Assembly (NCBI GenBank): GCA_050694275.1
Contig: JBOGXF010000103.1
Coordinates: 1-11,609, forward strand
Direction: 5' to 3'
DNA: 11,609 bases
DNA from: JBOGXF01 sp050694275
GTDB lineage: Bacteria; Actinomycetota; CADDZG01; WHSQ01
Part shown: in pieces, positions 5,594 to 11,609 of the stretch
How positions within the stretch are numbered: the stretch's first letter is position 1
Layout of the letters: every line of letters begins with the position of its first letter
Notes under the pieces: generated by a model
Told to the model about the DNA's origin: nothing
The model's database searches: none
What the model saw: the letters and a program-made list of their open reading frames with translations, nothing else
Made by a program: the position numbers and the translations under genes

Positions 5594-6946
5594 GTGAGCC
5601 AGCCCCGCCCCCCGCTCCGCGGTTCGTGGATCGATAGCCAGCGACCCGTGCCTCGATACGTTGCCCGTCCTCTCCGGGAGTTCCTGGACACCGAGGTCGC
5701 GGGCGGAATCGTGCTCCTCGCGGCAACGCTTCTTGCTCTTCTGTGGGTGAACTCTCCTCTTGGAGACTCCTACGAGAGGCTATGGACGACCGAGCTCTCG
5801 CTGAATCTTGGGAACTTCGAGCTGTCCGAAGACCTCCGGAACTGGGTCAACGACGGTCTCATGGCGATCTTCTTTTTCGTGGTGGGGCTCGAGATCAAGC
5901 GCGAACTCGTCAGGGGAGAGCTGCGAGGCGCCCGGAGGGCGACGCTTCCGGTCATCGCTGCGGTGGGGGGAATGGTCGTCCCTGCGCTGCTCTATCTGTC
6001 GCTGAATCTCGGCGGTCCCGGATCGCGCGGCTGGGGTATACCGATGGCCACCGACATCGCCTTTGCGCTCGGCGTCCTGGCTCTGGTTGCCCCGCGGTCC
6101 CCGCACGGCCTGAGAACCTTTCTCTTGAGCGTCGCCATCGTCGACGACATCGGGGCGATCGCGGTCATCGCCATCTTCTACTCGAGCGGCATCAACCTCG
6201 TTTCGCTTGGGATAGCAGTGGGACTGCTGGGGTTCATCTACTTCTTGAGGTCGATCCGGGTCTGGTGGGTGCCGATCTACGTCGTCCTTGGAGCGGCGGT
6301 GTGGCTCGCGGTCTTCGAATCGGGTGTCCACGCAACGATCGCCGGCGTGGCCCTGGGTTTCCTGGCCCCCGCGCACGCCCTGGAACCGGAGGCTCGCCGC
6401 CGCATCCCCCTGTTCGAAGACGAAGAAGGCGAAGCCGAGAGCGATAGCGCGGGGGAGCTTCCCGCGAGCGTTGCGCGCGCCGCGGCGCTCAGAGTGCAGG
6501 CGTCGACCCCGGTCATTGAGCGCCTCGAGCACGAGCTCCATCGGTGGACGAGCTTCGTGATTGTGCCGATATTCGCCCTGGCGAATGCCGGAGTGGTGCT
6601 GAGCCGGGACGCCGTCGGAAACGCGCTCGGGTCAACGGTCACCCTCGGGATCGTGCTCGGCTTGGTTGTCGGGAAGGTCGTGGGCATCGCCGGATCGACG
6701 TGGGTCGCCGCCCGCTCCGGGATCGGCGCGCTGCCCGATGGCGTCGACCACGCGGGAATGCTCGGGATCGCCGGCCTCGCGGGCATCGGGTTCACCGTCT
6801 CGCTGTTTATAGCGTCGCTGGCGTTCGAGCCCGATGGTCCCATCGACGAGGCCAAGATGGGAATTTTGCTCGCCTCCGTCATAGCCTCGGCGGTCGGCGG
6901 AGTCCTCCTGCGGGCAACCCGAAAGCAGCGGCAAGAAGAAGGATGA
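5594..6946 (+). CDS. nhaA: Na+/H+ antiporter NhaA
   Basis: Polytopic membrane antiporter that extrudes Na+ or Li+ in exchange for protons, controlling internal pH and salt. The family signatures are clear. FLDTEVAGGIVLLAATLLAL is helix I. TDIAFALGVLAL contains Asp154 (Asp133 in E. coli). VDDIGAIAVIAIFYS contains the ion-binding pair Asp184-Asp185 (Asp163/Asp164). LGLVVGK gives Lys361 (Lys300), and GIGFTVSLFIASLAF forms the C-terminal helices. At 450 residues it is longer than the E. coli protein (388). Much of the excess is an inserted loop of about 33 residues, rich in Asp and Glu (FEDEEGEAESDSAGE), between HATIAGVALGF and ERLEHELHRW. The GTG start has GGAGGA just upstream. The stop codon overlaps the lhr start as ATGA, so the two are translationally coupled. 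The gene is divergent from ndh. Confidence 0.97.
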   Translation: MSQPRPPLRGSWIDSQRPVPRYVARPLREFLDTEVAGGIVLLAATLLALLWVNSPLGDSYERLWTTELSLNLGNFELSEDLRNWVNDGLMAIFFFVVGLEIKRELVRGELRGARRATLPVIAAVGGMVVPALLYLSLNLGGPGSRGWGIPMATDIAFALGVLALVAPRSPHGLRTFLLSVAIVDDIGAIAVIAIFYSSGINLVSLGIAVGLLGFIYFLRSIRVWWVPIYVVLGAAVWLAVFESGVHATIAGVALGFLAPAHALEPEARRRIPLFEDEEGEAESDSAGELPASVARAAALRVQASTPVIERLEHELHRWTSFVIVPIFALANAGVVLSRDAVGNALGSTVTLGIVLGLVVGKVVGIAGSTWVAARSGIGALPDGVDHAGMLGIAGLAGIGFTVSLFIASLAFEPDGPIDEAKMGILLASVIASAVGGVLLRATRKQRQEEG

Positions 6947-9900
6947 GCAACGACGAAATCGCGCCGGAGAGCGCGATTTTTGTCGGTGGCCGGCGGTACA
7001 GTGTCGCCGTGCTCGAGAAGCTGCACCCGGCCGTCCGTACCTGGTTCGAGCGTCGGTTCCCCGAGGGGCCGACTGCTCCTCAGACCCTGGGCTGGCGCGA
7101 TATCGCCTCGGACCACCACACGCTGATCGCCGCCCCGACCGGCTCGGGCAAGACTCTCGCGGCGTTCCTCGTCTGCATCGACCGCCTCTACCAGGCCCAT
7201 GAGGCCGTCGTCGATCTCGGCGTCGGACCGCAGGTCGTCTACGTCTCCCCCCTGAAGGCTCTGGCGGTCGACATCCACCAAAACCTCGAGCTGCCGCTGC
7301 AGGAGATCGGCGAGGTTGCCGTCGAGCTGGGGGGGACCGCACCCGATGTCCGGGTTGCGGTGCGGACCGGTGACACGGCCCCTTCCGAGCGAACGGCGAT
7401 GCTGAAGAGCCCGCCGAACTTCCTCATCACTACTCCGGAGTCCCTCTACCTCCTCGTCACCGCAGAGCGGAGTCGCGCGATGCTCGGCGGCGTCCGAACG
7501 GTGATCCTCGACGAGATTCACTCCGTCGCCGGCAACAAGCGAGGATCGCACCTTGCGCTCACGCTCGAACGGCTGGAGCACATCGTAGAGAAGCCACTCC
7601 AGCGGATCGGGTTGTCCGCGACCCAACGGCCGATCGAGACGGTCGCCCGGCTCCTGGTGGGTGCCGGGCCCGAGCGCTCCAACCCGGATGGCTCGCCCCT
7701 GTGCGCGATCGTGGACGTGGGGCACCAGCGCGCGTTGGATCTCACTCTCGAGCTTCCCGACGACGAGCTCGGTGCGGTCGCGTCGGCCGAGCAGATGGCG
7801 GAGATTCTCGACCGCATCGCCGAGCACGTGAAGGAGCACCGCACCACGCTCGTGTTCGTCAACACGCGCCGGATGGCCGAGCGCGTCGCCCACCAGCTCG
7901 GAGAGCGCCTCGGCGACGATCAGGTGGCCGCGCACCACGGGAGCCTGTCGAAGGAGCGGCGCGAGCGAGTGGAATCACGCCTGCGCGCCGGCGACCTCCG
8001 CGCGCTCGTGGCGACGGCGTCACTCGAGCTCGGGATCGACATCGGGCCGGTCGAGCTCGTGTGCCAGATCGGCTCGCCGCGCAGCTTCGCCACGTGTCTC
8101 CAGCGGGTGGGCCGCTCCAACCACACCCGCAGCGGGACTCCGAAAGGGACGCTGTTCCCGACTTCACGGGACGAGCTCGTCGAGTGCGCCGCGCTGCTGC
8201 GCGGAATCCGTGCAGGGAGGCTGGATGCGATCCATCCGCCGGTGGCGCCGTTGGACATCCTGGCGCAGCAGGTCGTCGCCGAATGCGCGGCCGAGGAGTG
8301 GTCCGTGGATGCGCTCTTCGACCTCGCCCGCCGAGCGGCGCCGTTTGCGACGCTGGCACGCGAGGACTTCGATGACGTCCTTCAGCTCGTCTCGGAGGGG
8401 ATCCGGACCGGGCGGGGGCGACGGGGCGCGTATCTGCATCACGACCACGTGAACCGGCGCCTTCGGGGCCGGCGCGGTGCCCGCCTGGCGGCCCTCACCT
8501 CCGGTGGGGCGATCCCCGAGCTCGGTGACTATCGCGTGGTGGCGGAGCCCGACGACGTCTTCGTCGGGTCGGTGAACGAGGACTGGGCTATCGAAAGCGC
8601 GGCGGGCGACGTCTTCTTGCTCGGCACGACATCGTGGCGGATCCGCCGGGTGGAGCCGGGGACGGTGCGCGTGGTGGACGCGCACGGCGCGCCGCCGTCG
8701 GTTCCGTTCTGGCTCGGTGAGGCCCCGGGTCGCACCGAGGAGCTGTCCGACGAGGTCTCCGACCTCCGCGCCGCGGTTGGCGAGCGGCTCGAGAGCGGGG
8801 GCCCCACCGACGCTCGCGGCTGGGTGGAGGACGAATGCGGCATCGACGCCGCCGCAGCCGAAACTATCGTCCGCTACCTGGGGGCCGGCCTGGCGGCGCT
8901 TGGTGCCCTTCCCACGAAGGACACGATCGTGCTCGAGCGCTTTTTCGACGAGAGCGGGGGGATGCAGCTCGTCGGACACACACCGTTCGGCGCCCGCCTG
9001 AACCGTGCGCTCGGGCTCGCGCTTCGCAAGCGCTTCTGCGTGACGTTCGACTTCGAGCTCCAGGCCGCGGCGAGCGACGATGGGATCTTGCTGTCGCTCG
9101 GCCCCCAGCACAGCTTCCAGCTCGAACGCGTGCCCAAGTTCCTCGCCTCCAAGACGGTCGAGAACGTGGTGCGTCAGGCCGTTCTCACCTCGCCGATGTT
9201 CGCGGCTCGTTGGCGCTGGAACCTGAACCGCGCGCTCACCGTGCTTCGTTGGCGCGGTGGTCGCCGCAACCCCCCGCCGATCCAGCGAATGGAAGCCGAC
9301 GACCTTATGGCGGCCGTGTTCCCGTCGCTGGCCGCGTGTCAGGAGAATGTGGCGCCGGGCCCACTCGAGATACCCGACCACCCGGTAGTCGGCCAGACGA
9401 TCGATGACTGCCTGCACGAGGCCATGGACATCGACGGGCTCACGGAGCTCGTGGCAAGGATCGAGACCGGGCAGGTGCAGGTGGTGGTGCGCGACACCGT
9501 CGAGCCGTCCGTGCTGTCCCACGAGATCCTGAATGGACGACCCTTTACCTTCCTGGACGACGCGCCGCTGGAAGAACGACGCAGCCGCGCGGTTCAGCTT
9601 CGGCGCGGCCTACCGGTGGAGGAGCGCGACCTGGGACGGCTCGATTCCGACGCAATCGAGCGCGTGCGCGAGGAGGTCCGCGCTGATCCTCGAGATGCCG
9701 ACGAGCTGCACGACCTGCTGATGACGATCGTGGGGCTTCGTCCGGAGGCGGAGTGGCGCGATTGGTTCGACGAGCTCGTCGAGGAGCATCGGGCCGTCAC
9801 GGTGCTCGCGCCGGGCGGAGACCTGTGGGGCGCGGTCGAGCGGCGGCCCATGCTCGAGATCCTGTTCCCCGAGGCGGTGATTTCCCCCGATCACCGCTCG

Positions 9901-11247
9901 CCGATCTCGGCCACAGCGATCGATCGAGGGGCGGCGGCGGCCGAGATGCTGCGGGGACACCTCGAGTACCGGGGGCCGTCGACGATCGCCGATCTGGTGC
10001 AGGCGACCGGCCTGCCGGAGTCCGATGCCGCGGTGGCGGCCGTCCGGCTCGAGGAGGAAGGGTTCGCCCTGCGCGGGCGCTTCACCGATCCCGAGGGGCC
10101 CGAGGAGCTCTGTGCGCGGCGTCTGCTCGCCCGCATCCATGCCTACACCCAGCGCCGGCTGCGACGCGAGATCGAGCCGGTGACGGCCCAGGACTTCATG
10201 CGATTTCTGTTGCGCTGGCACCACGTGGCCCCGGGAAAGCAGCAGGAGGGGCGGCTGGGGCTGCTCTCGGTGCTCGAGCAGCTTCAGGGCTTCGAGCTGG
10301 GCGCCGGCGCCTGGGAGGCCGTCCTCGGCCCGCGCGTCGAGAGCTACCGGGCCGAGTGGCTCGACGACCTCTGTCTTTCCGGCGATGTCACGTGGGGGCG
10401 GCTCTCGTTGCGGAACGGAGATGTGGACGAGGTTCCCCGCCGGACCGGCATGACGCCATCGAGGGCGACCCCCATCACCATCGCGATCCGCGTCGACCTC
10501 CCGTGGCTACTACAGGCGACGCGCGGGCATCGAACGCCCGCCGAGCCGGGGTCCGGTCGCACGCGCGACGTGCTCGACGCGTTGCGCGAGGACGGCGCGC
10601 TCTTCCAGTCCGACCTCACAACGATTACGCGCCGGTTGCCCGTCGAAGTCGAAGAGGCGCTGTGGGACGGCGTGGCGCGGGGCCTCGTGACAGCGGATGG
10701 CTTTCAGGCAGTCCGATCGCTCCTGTTCCGCCGCGGCGCGGCCCGGGCCGGGCATCGACGCAGGCTCCGCCGCGGGGGTGCGGGGATCTGGGCTCGTTCG
10801 GCCGGGCGGTGGTCGCTACTTCCGGGCACGATCGCGACGGAAGACCCCGACGAACTTGCTGAAGCGGTCGCAGAGCAATTGCTTGCTCGGTGGGGCGTCG
10901 TGTTCCGTGACCTCCTCGCCCGCGAGACGCTCACGGTCCCTTGGCGGGAGGTGCTGTGGGCGCTGCGGCGCATGGAGGCCCGTGGCACCATCAGGGGCGG
11001 CCGGTTCGTGACCGGTTTCACCGGCGAGCAGTACGCGCTTCCGGACGCCATCGACCTCCTTCGCTCGGTGCGCAGGCTTGAGCGACCCCGCGAGACGATC
11101 CGTATCTCGGCCGCGGACCCGCTGAACCTCGTGGGGATCGTGCTCCCGGGGCCGCGAGTACCGGCATTGCCGAAGAACTCGGTTACGTACGTCGACGGAG
11201 CCCTGGCGTCCGCTGAAAGCCTCGCGTCTGCCAACGCTCTACCTTGA
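6943..11247 (+). CDS. lhr: Lhr family ATP-dependent 3'-5' DNA helicase (full length)
   Basis: Large superfamily 2 helicase of 1,434 residues that in mycobacteria translocates 3' to 5' on single-stranded DNA, unwinds RNA:DNA hybrids and is linked to DNA repair. Domain 1 carries motif I APTGSGKT (64-71), motif II DEIH (190-193) and motif III SAT (225-227). Domain 2 carries TLVFVNTRR (about 302), VATASLELGIDI and motif VI QRVGRSNH (387-394). Next comes the Lhr-specific core with TTSWRI (Trp565), then a segment with DESGGMQLV and SLGPQHSF. A C-terminal Lhr domain follows (RIHAYTQRRLRREIEPVTAQDF, WLDDLCLSGDVTWGRL), ending in the conserved ADPLNLVGIVLPGPRVPAL. No truncation or frameshift is seen. 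The frame is open further upstream inside nhaA, but ATG6943 overlaps the nhaA stop (ATGA), has AAGAAGAAGG before it, and begins the homologous sequence. Confidence 0.97.
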   Translation: MSNDEIAPESAIFVGGRRYSVAVLEKLHPAVRTWFERRFPEGPTAPQTLGWRDIASDHHTLIAAPTGSGKTLAAFLVCIDRLYQAHEAVVDLGVGPQVVYVSPLKALAVDIHQNLELPLQEIGEVAVELGGTAPDVRVAVRTGDTAPSERTAMLKSPPNFLITTPESLYLLVTAERSRAMLGGVRTVILDEIHSVAGNKRGSHLALTLERLEHIVEKPLQRIGLSATQRPIETVARLLVGAGPERSNPDGSPLCAIVDVGHQRALDLTLELPDDELGAVASAEQMAEILDRIAEHVKEHRTTLVFVNTRRMAERVAHQLGERLGDDQVAAHHGSLSKERRERVESRLRAGDLRALVATASLELGIDIGPVELVCQIGSPRSFATCLQRVGRSNHTRSGTPKGTLFPTSRDELVECAALLRGIRAGRLDAIHPPVAPLDILAQQVVAECAAEEWSVDALFDLARRAAPFATLAREDFDDVLQLVSEGIRTGRGRRGAYLHHDHVNRRLRGRRGARLAALTSGGAIPELGDYRVVAEPDDVFVGSVNEDWAIESAAGDVFLLGTTSWRIRRVEPGTVRVVDAHGAPPSVPFWLGEAPGRTEELSDEVSDLRAAVGERLESGGPTDARGWVEDECGIDAAAAETIVRYLGAGLAALGALPTKDTIVLERFFDESGGMQLVGHTPFGARLNRALGLALRKRFCVTFDFELQAAASDDGILLSLGPQHSFQLERVPKFLASKTVENVVRQAVLTSPMFAARWRWNLNRALTVLRWRGGRRNPPPIQRMEADDLMAAVFPSLAACQENVAPGPLEIPDHPVVGQTIDDCLHEAMDIDGLTELVARIETGQVQVVVRDTVEPSVLSHEILNGRPFTFLDDAPLEERRSRAVQLRRGLPVEERDLGRLDSDAIERVREEVRADPRDADELHDLLMTIVGLRPEAEWRDWFDELVEEHRAVTVLAPGGDLWGAVERRPMLEILFPEAVISPDHRSPISATAIDRGAAAAEMLRGHLEYRGPSTIADLVQATGLPESDAAVAAVRLEEEGFALRGRFTDPEGPEELCARRLLARIHAYTQRRLRREIEPVTAQDFMRFLLRWHHVAPGKQQEGRLGLLSVLEQLQGFELGAGAWEAVLGPRVESYRAEWLDDLCLSGDVTWGRLSLRNGDVDEVPRRTGMTPSRATPITIAIRVDLPWLLQATRGHRTPAEPGSGRTRDVLDALREDGALFQSDLTTITRRLPVEVEEALWDGVARGLVTADGFQAVRSLLFRRGAARAGHRRRLRRGGAGIWARSAGRWSLLPGTIATEDPDELAEAVAEQLLARWGVVFRDLLARETLTVPWREVLWALRRMEARGTIRGGRFVTGFTGEQYALPDAIDLLRSVRRLERPRETIRISAADPLNLVGIVLPGPRVPALPKNSVTYVDGALASAESLASANALP

Positions 11248-11377
11248 GATCCCATCGCGAGCATTCGCCGTAGGTGCGCTGTTCGTCGCCGAGGCGGATG
11301 GCCGCAAGCTGCTCGCGGAAGTGCCCATGAACGGCGGCTTCCGGCTGATGTCGAGGGGGCTGCGCCTCCCGGCCTGA
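11231..11377 (+). pseudogene. Coding-like frame without start after lhr (possible gene remnant)
   Basis: In the frame one base ahead of lhr, the sequence reads LEIPSRAFAVGALFVAEADG and continues to RGLRLPA before TGA at 11375-11377. Third codon positions are almost all G or C, alternation of hydrophobic and polar residues looks protein-like, and the stretch continues beyond the lhr stop, so it is not an lhr shadow. No ATG, GTG or TTG opens it between the previous in-frame stop (11123-11125) and a GTG near its end. I do not recognise the protein. It may be the 3' remnant of a deleted gene, a frameshifted lhr tail, or chance in GC-rich DNA. Confidence 0.3.
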
Positions 11378-11587
11378 GGGCGACGCCGCGTTGGGACGGC
11401 ATTCGAATGCGATTCGGGTGGAGGACGGGCCCTTGTCAGTGTCCTGTCTGTCAGATTTGAGGGATAGGCGACTTTTTCTCACAAATTTCACGAGTCAAGC
11501 AGGAAATGAGGTTCGGCGAGACGAAGAAGCAGCTAGGCGGCAGGGCTCGACCTGCTAGACGGATGGACGAAAGAGGGGAGAGGTCGG
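11378..11587 (+). promoter_or_regulatory. Intergenic region after lhr: probable promoter and leader of the next gene
   Basis: This stretch carries no recognisable gene. It becomes AT-richer at 11451-11495 (TTTTTCTCACAAATTTCA), which fits a promoter, although I cannot name a convincing -35/-10 pair. No strong terminator for lhr is visible; the T-run at 11473-11477 lacks a clear preceding stem. A small hairpin, GCAGG (11540-11544) with CCTGC (11551-11555), lies in the likely leader. GGGGAGAGG at 11575-11583 is a strong ribosome-binding site for the ATG at 11588. Confidence 0.35.
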
Positions 11588-11609
11588 ATGCGAATGCGAT
11601 TCATGTCGG
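11588..11609 (+). CDS. Start of a possible gene running off the right edge
   Basis: ATG at 11588-11590 follows GGGGAGAGG by four bases and opens a frame reading MRMRFMS up to the edge. The two arginines followed by hydrophobic residues could be the beginning of a signal peptide or membrane segment. Only seven codons are present, so neither the reality of the gene nor its function can be judged. Confidence 0.4.

Noticed and set aside
6544..6942. Upstream extension of the lhr frame inside nhaA
   Set aside because: The translation is an Arg-rich shadow of nhaA, and ATG6943 fits the ATGA overlap and the start of Lhr homology.
6277..7938. Long 553-codon minus-strand open frame across nhaA and lhr
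   Set aside because: Composition (low-complexity Arg, Asp and His) and position opposite two certain genes mark it as an antisense shadow typical of GC-rich DNA.
8164..9522. Long 452-codon minus-strand open frame opposite lhr
   Set aside because: It lies entirely opposite conserved Lhr domains and shows no recognisable motif.
11183..11491. Minus-strand frame of 102 codons in the right intergenic region
   Set aside because: The GTG start has no ribosome-binding site, and the translation is Arg- and Gln-rich and partly opposite lhr; I could not support it as a gene.
11404..11602. Twelve-base direct repeat CGAATGCGATTC at 11404-11415 and 11591-11602
   Set aside because: Only two copies 187 bases apart, one of them in a putative start region; too short to distinguish from chance or call an attachment or target site.
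1..11609. CRISPR array, insertion sequence, prophage or toxin-antitoxin pair
   Set aside because: No regularly spaced repeats, transposase or integrase motifs, terminal inverted repeats or paired small genes were found on either strand.

Overview
The window reads as chromosomal DNA of a high-GC Gram-positive bacterium, most likely an uncultured member of the Actinomycetota. This rests on strongly GC-biased third codon positions and frequent GTG starts. It also rests on a DinB2-type Y-family polymerase, a dodecin resembling mycobacterial SecE2, and a full-length (about 1,430-residue) Lhr helicase. I see no phage, insertion sequence, CRISPR array, rRNA or tRNA. The assignment is an inference from protein resemblance recalled from memory, not from a database search.

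Layout. At the left edge (2-421) is the 3' part of a secreted beta-rich protein of unknown function. A DinB2-like DNA polymerase (364-1527) overlaps its end. Next come a 9-bp inverted repeat and a 70-residue dodecin lacking the flavin-contact residues (1582-1794). A shared hairpin separates the dodecin from a convergent cold-shock protein gene (minus strand, 1863-2069). The cold-shock leader can fold so that its Shine-Dalgarno sequence is completely paired. An AT-rich divergent region follows, then a two-gene ABC-2 type exporter (ATPase 2309-3274; permease 3252-4154, overlapping). The permease converges with a type II NADH dehydrogenase (minus, 4169-5494) with only 14 bp between stop codons. 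Divergent from that gene is nhaA (5594-6946), whose stop codon overlaps the start of lhr (6943-11247) as ATGA. The last 360 bp hold a short coding-like reading frame without a start codon, then a leader and the first codons of a possible gene running off the right edge.

How the genes relate. No single pathway is evident. Two genes concern nucleic-acid damage or repair (DinB2-like polymerase, Lhr). Two concern membrane energetics and ion balance (NDH-2, NhaA). One is an RNA chaperone (Csp) and one pair is an exporter. The most informative features are the aliphatic steric-gate residue of the polymerase, which predicts ribonucleotide use; the Shine-Dalgarno-sequestering stem of csp; the flavin-less dodecin; and the unusual translational coupling of an Na+/H+ antiporter to a DNA-repair helicase. 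I did not find convincing evidence of a wholly new multi-gene system.
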